In this document: positions 57,549 to 64,000 of the stretch, piece after piece
Position numbering within the stretch: position 1 is the stretch's first letter
Layout: each line of letters opens with the position of its first letter
Assembly (NCBI GenBank): GCA_016213645.1
Contig: JACQZY010000003.1
Span: 68,749-132,748, forward strand
Direction of reading: 5' to 3'
DNA: 64,000 nucleotides
DNA from: Actinomycetota bacterium
GTDB taxonomy: Bacteria > Actinomycetota > Thermoleophilia > Solirubrobacterales > JACPNS01
Made by a program: the position numbers and the translations under genes
Notes under the pieces: model-generated
What the model was told of the DNA's origin: nothing
Seen by the model: the letters and a program-made list of their open reading frames with translations, nothing else
The model's database searches: none

Positions 57549-57564
57549 CGATCCTTTAGGATCG
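57549..57564. promoter_or_regulatory. Palindrome covering the ribosome-binding site of the aldehyde dehydrogenase gene
   Basis: CGATCCT-TT-AGGATCG (arms 57549-57555 and 57558-57564) ends 5 nt before the ATG at 57570. The AGGA in its right arm is the likely Shine-Dalgarno sequence. It could be a repressor site or an RNA fold that hides the ribosome-binding site. Confidence 0.55.
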
Positions 57565-57569
57565 AACCG

Positions 57570-59039
57570 ATGACCGCTTCGGCCCCATCCGACCGCGAAC
57601 GCATGGTCGTCGAGCGCGCCCCGAAGGGCGCATTGGTCGGCGGAGAGTGGATACAGACCGGTTCCACGCTGGCCATTGAAGATCCGTCGACCGGCGAGCA
57701 ACTATGCGAAATCGCCGACGCCGGCGAAAATGAGGCGCTCGCGGCGCTCGACGCCGCCGCGCGGGCACAGGAGGACTGGGCCGCCACCGCGCCTCGCGAA
57801 CGCGGCGAGATCCTGCGCGCGGTCTACGAGCGCATGTCGGAGGACGTGGACGACCTGGCGTTGCTGATGACGCTGGAAATGGGCAAACCGCTGGCCGAGT
57901 CGCGCGCGGAGATCATGTACTCGGCGGACTTTTTCCGCTGGTTCGGCGAGGAGGCGGTACGCATCAGCGGCCAGTACTCAATGATGACCGGCGGCGGCGG
58001 ACGCGTACTGACGATGAAGCAGCCGGTCGGACCCTGCGTGCTGGTGACGCCGTGGAACTTCCCGTCCGCAATGGCCACGCGCAAGCTTGGCCCGGCGCTC
58101 GCCGCCGGCTGCACGGCAGTGTTAAAGCCCGCCAAGGAAACACCGCTCAGCGCGTTCATGGTCGCCCAGATGCTGATCGACGCCGGTCTTCCGGCGGGCG
58201 TACTGAACGTGGTTTGCGGCTCACGCGCGTCGCAGATCGTCGGCCCGCTGCTGAAAGATCCGCGCACGCGCAAGCTTTCTTTCACCGGATCCACAGAGGT
58301 CGGTCGGCTGCTGATCGAGCAATCCGCCGAACAGGTCCTGCGGGTGTCGATGGAACTCGGTGGAAACGCGCCGTTCATCGTCTTCGACGACGCCGACCTG
58401 GACGCGGCGGTCGAAGGAGCGTTGCTTGCGAAGATGCGCAACAACGGCGAGGCCTGCACAGCGGCGAATCGCTTTCACGTGCAGTCCGGAGTGGCCGACG
58501 CATTTGCCGAACGCCTCGCGGAACGCATGAGCGCGATGCGCGTGGCGCGTGGCACCGAAGACGGCGCGCAGGTCGGCCCGCTGATCAACGAGTCCCAGCG
58601 CGACATTGTTGAAGAACTGGTGGCCGACGCCACCGCCAAAGGCGCCCGCCTGCTCACCGGTGGAGAGCGCCCGGAAGGGCGCGGGCACTTCTACCCGCCC
58701 ACGGTGCTCACGGAGATTCCGGCCGAGGCCCGCGTGCTCAGCGAGGAGATTTTCGGCCCGGTCGCGCCGATCGCCGCGTTCAACACAGAGGACGAGGCCG
58801 TTGCCGCCGCCAACGCCACCGAGTTCGGCCTCGTCGCCTACGTCTACACCCGCAATCTCGGCCGCGCCTTTCGCACGATCGAACGCCTGCAAACCGGCAT
58901 GGTCGGCCTCAACCGCGGTGTGATCTCCAACCCCGCCAGCCCCTTCGGCGGCGTTAAGCAGTCCGGCTTCGGCCGCGAAGGCGGCGCCGAGGGCATTGAT
59001 GAATACTTGGAAACGAAGTACGTGGGAATGGATTTTTGA
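57570..59039 (+). CDS. gabD: NADP-type succinate-semialdehyde dehydrogenase-like aldehyde dehydrogenase
   Basis: A 489-residue ALDH that oxidises an aldehyde, probably succinate semialdehyde, to the acid. Marks: VTPWNFPSAMATRKLGPALAAG, KPAKETPLSA, the catalytic Glu in SMELGGNAPF, the catalytic Cys in MRNNGEACTAANRF (about residue 299) and SEEIFGPVAP. The GEACTAANR form is common in actinobacterial SSADH. ATG with the AGGA in the preceding palindrome. A CGTGAA/TTCACG hairpin lies just after the stop (59055-59070). Confidence 0.92.
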   Translation: MTASAPSDRERMVVERAPKGALVGGEWIQTGSTLAIEDPSTGEQLCEIADAGENEALAALDAAARAQEDWAATAPRERGEILRAVYERMSEDVDDLALLMTLEMGKPLAESRAEIMYSADFFRWFGEEAVRISGQYSMMTGGGGRVLTMKQPVGPCVLVTPWNFPSAMATRKLGPALAAGCTAVLKPAKETPLSAFMVAQMLIDAGLPAGVLNVVCGSRASQIVGPLLKDPRTRKLSFTGSTEVGRLLIEQSAEQVLRVSMELGGNAPFIVFDDADLDAAVEGALLAKMRNNGEACTAANRFHVQSGVADAFAERLAERMSAMRVARGTEDGAQVGPLINESQRDIVEELVADATAKGARLLTGGERPEGRGHFYPPTVLTEIPAEARVLSEEIFGPVAPIAAFNTEDEAVAAANATEFGLVAYVYTRNLGRAFRTIERLQTGMVGLNRGVISNPASPFGGVKQSGFGREGGAEGIDEYLETKYVGMDF

Positions 59040-59279
59040 GCACCCGCGGCACCGCGTGAAGAAATTCACGGAGATGTGAGCCCGCCACCGGGCGCATTTC
59101 CGTTCACAGACCCGTGAAATAGCGCGAAATCGGCCGCAAACCCGCATCGTAAAGCCATTCTAAAAACCGAATCGTTTTTCACTTTCGAGGCAAATCGCCG
59201 TTTGACTGTGGTATGTTGCGGAGCGCCGAATTCTGCGGTTAACTAGTTCTCGGCGATTCAGATCCCAATTTTTCAGTTC

Positions 59280-59307
59280 GAGCCGTGGCAAGGGGGGAGC
59301 ACGGCTC
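59280..59307 (+). promoter_or_regulatory. Hairpin with a G-rich loop in the leader of the acyltransferase-like cassette
   Basis: GAGCCGTG (59280-59287) and CACGGCTC (59300-59307) form a perfect 8-bp stem. Its 12-nt loop holds six consecutive G and an AGGGGGGAG ribosome-site-like sequence. It lies 75 nt before the first cassette gene, in the 342-bp gap 59040-59381. The more A/T-rich stretch at about 59140-59275 is the likely promoter region, but no good -35/-10 pair at normal spacing is visible. A 70-codon ORF from 59285 overlaps the first gene and is not supported. Confidence 0.55.
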
Positions 59308-59381
59308 TACGAATGAGTTCGACTCGCTGTCGTGCGCGTCGGCACACGCGGCAGCGTCCCCCGCCATGAAAGTGCGGAACC

Positions 59382-60749
59382 ATGAACACTCCACTTGTAG
59401 ATCTCGGCTCGTTGATGCTGTACGCCACGCAGCGCACGCCGATGCTGCCCAATATGGGCGTTTTTCAGTACTTCGCGAGTCCGCTAAGTCAGGATGAACT
59501 CAATGCCGAGGCCGCGCGCATCGCACGGAATCCGTACGGTCTTGGTCGCAAGCTCGAAAAACCGATCGTTCTTGGCGCGCGGCCGCTATGGCGCGCACAC
59601 GCAGAGCCGCCCGAGGTAAAAATCGGCGCGCCGATCGAGACGGCCGCGGAGGTCGCGGCATGGGTGGCCGACGTCGTCAGCCGCCGTCTCGATCCAATGC
59701 ACGGAGACGGCTGGCAGATCGCGGCGGCGCCCTCGAACGGTGGCATGTACGTGATCATCACGATGAACCACCTCTACGGCACCGGCCGGGACATCGTCTA
59801 CGCCGTTTGGGGGCCGGACGCGTACGGCCCGATCGAGCACGTCAACGGTTTCGATGATGACTTTCGCCATGACGTACGCGCGGAGTCCGCGGACCTGGCA
59901 GGCCGCGTGTGGCTTGGCGTGCGCGGGATCGGCAGTCTCGGAGCCAAAGTCGTCAACAGAAACGGCGCCAACGGATCCGGCTCCAAGCCGAAAGATCTGC
60001 GCGCAAGGTTTGAGACCTTCTTCGACAAGGATTCGAGCCGAGGCAATCCTTCCGCGCGTCGCGTCGCGACAAGCGCAGTCGTCGAAGCCGAAGACTGGGA
60101 TGCCGCGGCGGCCCAATGCAGGGGTTCACGCGTCGCATTGCTCACGGCGGTGACCGCGAACCTGGTTCGCGAAGCGCGCCGTGCCCGCGGCGGCGACATG
60201 CATCGGCCGCTGCGCATCATCATCCCGGTTGACCTCGCCGACCGCAGTTCGGGCGAGCGCGCCGACTCAACGCTTGGCGAAATCGAACTTACGAGCGCGA
60301 ACGTGATGCTCCCCGGTGGCGTGGCCCACCACAAAGATCTCAAGCTGGAGCGTGACGTATGCCGCCAAGCGTTCGCCGAGGCGCGCGCCGAAGTCGCCCG
60401 GACCGGACACATCCCCGTGGCTCCGGGCATGGTGGACGCGATGCGGTTGCTGCCGGACGCGGTCACCACTCGGGCCGTGATGAAGGTGCACGCGCGATTC
60501 GACGGAGGCGCGTCGAGCATGGGGCAGGTGTTTCCGGAGATGGGCCGGATCGGCGACAAGAACGCCGCGGAGTTCTCGCTGCTCGCGTTCCCGATGGGGG
60601 CGGATATCAGCGTCACGATGTCCGAATGCGAGGGCAACCTCGGTCTGGGCGTCGTTGCCGATCCGAGCAGGCTCGGCGCGGGTCCCCGGCTGAGCGATCG
60701 CCTCGCATCCGAGCTTGAGGCCTGGGGCCTGAAGGCGAGCGTGCGATGA
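59382..60749 (+). CDS. Divergent WS/DGAT- or condensation-like acyltransferase-fold protein, copy 1
   Basis: A 455-residue protein with the chloramphenicol-acetyltransferase-like layout. An N-terminal segment MGVFQYFASPLS...NPYGLGRKL is followed by the active-site region. There HHxxxDG appears as NHLYGTG (residues 129-135), keeping only the second His. In the second half are a VALLTAVTANLVREARRARGG...PLRIIIPVDL block, like the WS/DGAT 'R..vPv.lR' region, a degenerate 'SNvpGP' (GASSMGQVFPEMG) and an ending ADPSRLGAGPRL...ELEAWG. No signal peptide or membrane helix. ATG; the next gene overlaps by 4 nt. Substrates are unknown, and the altered motif makes catalysis uncertain. Confidence 0.75.
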   Translation: MNTPLVDLGSLMLYATQRTPMLPNMGVFQYFASPLSQDELNAEAARIARNPYGLGRKLEKPIVLGARPLWRAHAEPPEVKIGAPIETAAEVAAWVADVVSRRLDPMHGDGWQIAAAPSNGGMYVIITMNHLYGTGRDIVYAVWGPDAYGPIEHVNGFDDDFRHDVRAESADLAGRVWLGVRGIGSLGAKVVNRNGANGSGSKPKDLRARFETFFDKDSSRGNPSARRVATSAVVEAEDWDAAAAQCRGSRVALLTAVTANLVREARRARGGDMHRPLRIIIPVDLADRSSGERADSTLGEIELTSANVMLPGGVAHHKDLKLERDVCRQAFAEARAEVARTGHIPVAPGMVDAMRLLPDAVTTRAVMKVHARFDGGASSMGQVFPEMGRIGDKNAAEFSLLAFPMGADISVTMSECEGNLGLGVVADPSRLGAGPRLSDRLASELEAWGLKASVR

Positions 60750-62194
60750 GCGCCGTTCCCTCGGTTGCGACGCTTCTGCGCGGCGCCGGTTCGGACGCCG
60801 GGTTCGACCCGAACGTCGAAATCGGCGTGATCGAATGGGGCTCGCTCGCGCTGCGCGCCGGACGCGTGGGCCCGAACCTGCCGCACATGGGAATCTTCCT
60901 GCGATTCCCGGACCGCATTTCACGCGAGGAAATCGTTGCGGAGATCGACCGCATCGCGGAGATTCCCTACGGTGTGGGCCGCAAGATTCTGCCACCGCGG
61001 TTTCGAGGTGGGCGTCACCGCTGGAAGGCCGTCGTTGAGCGTCCGCCGTATGAGATTTCGCCAGAATCGGTCGCCGACGGCGAGGCGCTGACACGTTGGA
61101 TGAACTCTCATCTTGGCGTGCGCCTCGACCCCGAGTTTGACGCCGGTTGGGCCGCCTTCAGCACCTACATCGACGACGGTGGCACTGCCTTGCTGATCGT
61201 GCTTCACCACCTGTTCGGCATCGCCGGCGGAGTGCTTGGCGCGCTTTACGGGGACGAAGACACCGATCCGACCGTGAACACGACCGGGCTGCGATTTGTG
61301 CCCGAAAATCACTTCTCGCGCGCCGACGAGACGCGCGCTCTGCGCGACCGCTTCGCCCTCGGGACGGTCGGCCTGCTCAAATTGCTCGCGTCACTGCCAC
61401 AACTCGTACTCGGCCGTCTGCGCAAACAGGCGCCGGATCCGTCGGCGCCGAAGCCGATCAAGGGGCCGCGCCGGCTCGATCCCACGCGCGGCGAGTTGAG
61501 CGCCGATCGCGAATGCGCGCTCGCGTTTGTGCCGGCCGACGAGTGGGACGGTCGCGCCCGCGAACTTGGCGGCAGCGGCAACACGTTGCTGGCGGCGGTA
61601 GACGCCAATCTCCTGCGCCGCGCCCGCATCGCGCGCGGCGGCGACGCCCGGCGACCGATCCAGATTCTTGTTCCCGTCGACCTGAGTGATCGCGACGATC
61701 TCGATCGGCTCGGTCTGCGTTCGAGCGCGCCGTCGGGCGACAACGCGATGACTACGGCCGCCGTAGTCGTTGAAGGCGGCGCGCCGCGTCACGGCGAGCT
61801 GCGCGATCTGCGCGCGCGCATGAAGGCGGCATACGAGGCGGACGCCGACGACACGCCGGTGATTCGTGGCGCGGGCGACGCGATGCGGCTGGTACCCGAG
61901 GCGATCACCTACCGCGCCGCCGAGCGCGCGGCGAAGTCCTTCGACGGCTGCGCATCCAATGTGGGACAGCTCCCAGAAGGAATGTTGCGGCTCGGCGATC
62001 ACCACGCCACACACGCGCTGATGCTTGGTTTTCCGATCGGCAACGAGACGATCGCCGTGCTGCACCGCTACGAAGACATGGTCGCGATCAGCGTCAACAC
62101 AGACCCCGCGCGAATGGGCATCGGCGCTCCAACGATGCGCGAATGGCTGATCGAAGAGTTGACGGAATGGGGATTTGAAGATGTCGTCATGTGA
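60746..62194 (+). CDS. Divergent WS/DGAT- or condensation-like acyltransferase-fold protein, copy 2
   Basis: A 482-residue paralogue of the preceding protein, with the same order of blocks: NPYG-type segment (EIPYGVGRKI), active-site region with HHLFGIA (His154, His155; the Asp is lost), NTLLAAVDANLLRRARIARGG followed by IQILVPVDLSDR, CASNVGQLPEGMLRLG and DPARMG...ELTEWG. This copy alone keeps both histidines. It has a longer middle linker than its siblings. It overlaps copy 1 by ATGA, implying coupled expression and perhaps a heteromeric complex. Confidence 0.75.
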   Translation: MSAVPSVATLLRGAGSDAGFDPNVEIGVIEWGSLALRAGRVGPNLPHMGIFLRFPDRISREEIVAEIDRIAEIPYGVGRKILPPRFRGGRHRWKAVVERPPYEISPESVADGEALTRWMNSHLGVRLDPEFDAGWAAFSTYIDDGGTALLIVLHHLFGIAGGVLGALYGDEDTDPTVNTTGLRFVPENHFSRADETRALRDRFALGTVGLLKLLASLPQLVLGRLRKQAPDPSAPKPIKGPRRLDPTRGELSADRECALAFVPADEWDGRARELGGSGNTLLAAVDANLLRRARIARGGDARRPIQILVPVDLSDRDDLDRLGLRSSAPSGDNAMTTAAVVVEGGAPRHGELRDLRARMKAAYEADADDTPVIRGAGDAMRLVPEAITYRAAERAAKSFDGCASNVGQLPEGMLRLGDHHATHALMLGFPIGNETIAVLHRYEDMVAISVNTDPARMGIGAPTMREWLIEELTEWGFEDVVM

Positions 62195-62215
62195 AACCGG
62201 GAGGACACGACAGAT

Positions 62216-63586
62216 ATGAAACTTGATCAGCATGCCGAGATGTACGTCGCCGCGGCGCGCGGCGGAATTCACACGCCTTGCCTGGGGCTGGTGCAGCGGT
62301 TTGACACAGCGCTGACCAGAGAGGAGCTTGAGGCGTATGGGCAGCGGATGACGGCAAATCCCTACGGCGTCGGCCGCAGGGTGGTGCGTCCGCGGGTTCC
62401 GGGCGCCAAGCTGCGCTGGGAACCCCTCGCCGCGATGCCGCCGCTCTATATCTATGAGGATCCGCACGACCCTGAAGCGCTGCACGACCTGATCTGTCAA
62501 GAGGTCAGCGCCAGCATTGACCCACTGAACGGAGTCGGCTGGCGCATCGCCGCGGCTCCCGACGGGAACGGCGGAACGCTTGTCGTCAACTGGGCGAGCC
62601 ACGCGTTCGGCGACGCGCGACACATGCTTGAGCAGGTGTTCTGCGCCGCCGGCAGTCAGTCGCAGCCGGACGTGAAGATCAAGCTGACCACACCGCCGCG
62701 ACGAGGCGCGGTCAACGAGATCGGCGACATCGTGAATCGAGTAAGGCGTGGTTTGACCGGCACCGTTCGCCTCGGTCGTGAAGCGATCGTCGCTCCTTGG
62801 TCGCAGGAAAACAAAACCGAGCTACTGCGCATGTCTCCGACGATCGCGGCTTACCGCCGCCGCACCAGGCAGGTCGGCGCGCTTTCGAGCAAGCGCACGG
62901 TCGCGATGGTCAGCGTGGAGCACGCGGCGTGGAAGAGCGCCGCGAACGCGCGTGGCGGATCGAGCAACAGCCTGTTTCTCGCGGTGCTCGCCAATCTGCT
63001 GCGCGGCGCGCGGATCGCTCGCGGAGACCATTTCGATCGCGACGTGCGGATCTTGCTTCCGGTCGATATCGGCGACCACATCATGAGCATGCCCGACGCG
63101 CCCGCAATGCGGCCGGAGAACACGGTGATCGGTTCAATCGTGCGAGTGCCCGGCGACGATAATCACTACGCCGACCTCACTGAGATCCGTGACGCCACGC
63201 GTGACGGCATCGTCACCGCTGTCGAAGAACTGACCGCCACCGGGGGCTCGAACGGCCCGCTCGGGCTGGTTGACGCGATGCAGCTTCTGCCCGCTGGAAT
63301 CACGCATCGAATCGGCATGCGCGTGCAGGGCGACGTTGACGGCGTAGCTTCCAACGTTGGCCCGATTCCGCGCGAAGCGGGAATGATCGAAGGACACGTT
63401 GCCGACGAGACCTATCTGCTCGCGGCCCCGACGCGAACCGATCTGACCGGCTGCTTCGGCCGCCTGGGCGAGATCTCAACGCTGAGCTTTATGGCGGACC
63501 CCGCTCGCCTCGGTCCGGGCGGCGATCTGCGGCAGCGCGTAAGCGAAGAGCTTGAAACCTGGGGCGTCGCCGCCGAGGTCTGGTAG
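62216..63586 (+). CDS. Divergent WS/DGAT- or condensation-like acyltransferase-fold protein, copy 3
   Basis: A 456-residue third paralogue. The active-site region reads SHAFGDA (His129), so the second His and an Asp one position before the usual Gly are kept. NPYGVGRRV, SNSLFLAVLANLLRGARIARGD, VRILLPVDIGDH, VASNVGPIPREAG and ADPARLGPGG...ELETWG mirror the other two copies. A strong GGGAGGA lies about 10 nt before the ATG; 21 nt separate it from copy 2. The SNvGPiP motif is closest to the standard WS/DGAT form among the three. Confidence 0.75.
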   Translation: MKLDQHAEMYVAAARGGIHTPCLGLVQRFDTALTREELEAYGQRMTANPYGVGRRVVRPRVPGAKLRWEPLAAMPPLYIYEDPHDPEALHDLICQEVSASIDPLNGVGWRIAAAPDGNGGTLVVNWASHAFGDARHMLEQVFCAAGSQSQPDVKIKLTTPPRRGAVNEIGDIVNRVRRGLTGTVRLGREAIVAPWSQENKTELLRMSPTIAAYRRRTRQVGALSSKRTVAMVSVEHAAWKSAANARGGSSNSLFLAVLANLLRGARIARGDHFDRDVRILLPVDIGDHIMSMPDAPAMRPENTVIGSIVRVPGDDNHYADLTEIRDATRDGIVTAVEELTATGGSNGPLGLVDAMQLLPAGITHRIGMRVQGDVDGVASNVGPIPREAGMIEGHVADETYLLAAPTRTDLTGCFGRLGEISTLSFMADPARLGPGGDLRQRVSEELETWGVAAEVW

Positions 63587-63648
63587 CCGCGCTCCGGCGT
63601 CACCCCACATTCAACGCCCGACGAAACTTCGAAAGGAACACCAACCAA

Positions 63649-64000
63649 ATGAGCTCGGCAGAAGTCAGCGTGATCGGTACCGGTTCGGACCACGCAAACA
63701 TGGACATAGTGAAGAGCGAGCTGCAGCGCCGCCTCTCACAACAGTCGCGCGTGCGATTCACGATCACGTCGATGGGCGCCTCACTGGAGGGCTCGACCGG
63801 CGACATCTTCGCGGTCGCCGAGACGCTCCACCGCATGCCGCTTGAAATCGGCCTGCCGCACGTACACACGACCATCCAAGTTGATGAGCGACTGAGCGAG
63901 AGCCGGTGGCAGCCGGCGACGCTCCCGTCGGCGTTCGAGTCCGAAACGGATACACGGCGTGTGCTGACGTACGACCAGATGCCGGGCGATGCCTCCGCCG
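63649..64000 (+). CDS. MTH1187/DUF77 thiamine-binding-like protein, cut by the window edge
   Basis: About 117 codons are visible and the frame runs off the right edge. VSVIGTGSDHANMD, FTITSMGASLEGSTGDI and HVHTTIQVDERLSE match the MTH1187 (DUF77) pattern of a ferredoxin-like fold with a GTG, an M-G-T/A-x-x-E-G and an R-V-x-T-x-I-x-I-D-x-R motif. Relatives bind thiamine or other small molecules and often sit near transport or vitamin genes. AAAGGA lies about 11 nt before the ATG, and the gene follows copy 3 by 62 nt. Beyond about residue 85 the sequence no longer resembles the family, so a fused second domain is likely. Confidence 0.7.
   Translation, partial: MSSAEVSVIGTGSDHANMDIVKSELQRRLSQQSRVRFTITSMGASLEGSTGDIFAVAETLHRMPLEIGLPHVHTTIQVDERLSESRWQPATLPSAFESETDTRRVLTYDQMPGDASA

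Noticed and set aside
59285-59497. 70-codon ORF before the acyltransferase-like cassette
   Set aside because: It overlaps the first cassette gene out of frame and starts inside the hairpin stem; a leader peptide is conceivable but nothing supports it.

Overview
The window is high-G+C, densely coding DNA with many GTG/TTG starts and 4-nt ATGA/GTGA gene overlaps. Its gene content is actinobacterial: a HemQ-type coproheme decarboxylase, an FprA-type NADPH-ferredoxin reductase, egtB-egtD, DUF3618, holin-X and DUF4383 membrane proteins, and a type III glutamine synthetase. Two secreted delta-60-repeat proteins share a C-terminal two-cysteine domain of a kind I associate with Thermoleophilia (Solirubrobacterales and relatives). 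That class is my best guess, from general knowledge only. I saw no rRNA, tRNA, CRISPR array or insertion sequence. Both edges cut genes: metH on the left, a thiamine-binding-like (MTH1187/DUF77) gene on the right.

Layout. 1-10 kb: partial metH, a lipoprotein, a malyl-CoA-lyase-type enzyme, a low-molecular-weight phosphatase/fructosamine kinase pair that looks like a protein-deglycation operon, type III glutamine synthetase and a type IV pilin. 10-21.5 kb: a large membrane protein with an alkaline-phosphatase-like ectodomain, hemQ, fprA, a thioredoxin-like lipoprotein, an Fe-S set (ErpA, BolA, monothiol glutaredoxin), DegV, an AI-2E-type permease and a nitrilase/small-envelope-protein cluster. 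21.8-36.7 kb: acyl-CoA metabolism. A five-gene operon (crotonase, carboxyltransferase, BKACE, alpha-methylacyl-CoA racemase, MerR regulator) and a separate acyl-CoA dehydrogenase are each preceded by the same 23-bp palindrome, which suggests one regulon. Two collagen-like secreted proteins, a PsbP-like lipoprotein and a GT-C membrane protein lie between them.

36.7-45.7 kb: an AbiE-type toxin-antitoxin pair with visibly lower G+C (probably acquired), a lactonase-like hydrolase, a glycosyltransferase/glycerol kinase/acyltransferase operon, a biotin-carrier protein beside a methylmalonyl-CoA-decarboxylase-like crotonase, and bioF-bioD. 45.7-51.4 kb: two tandem seven-repeat delta-60 proteins sit between bioD and bioA, followed by a NUDIX hydrolase. 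51.3-59 kb: egtB-egtD (ergothioneine), a secreted GH2 glycosidase, a metallo-beta-lactamase-fold hydrolase, DUF4383 and a succinate-semialdehyde-type dehydrogenase.

59.3-64 kb is the least explained part. Three tandem, tightly spaced, mutually diverged proteins have the fold signature of WS/DGAT or condensation-type acyltransferases, but their HHxxxDG motifs are degenerate and keep only the second His. They are followed by the MTH1187-type gene. This looks like an undescribed acyltransferase-like cassette and is the best candidate for a new system here.
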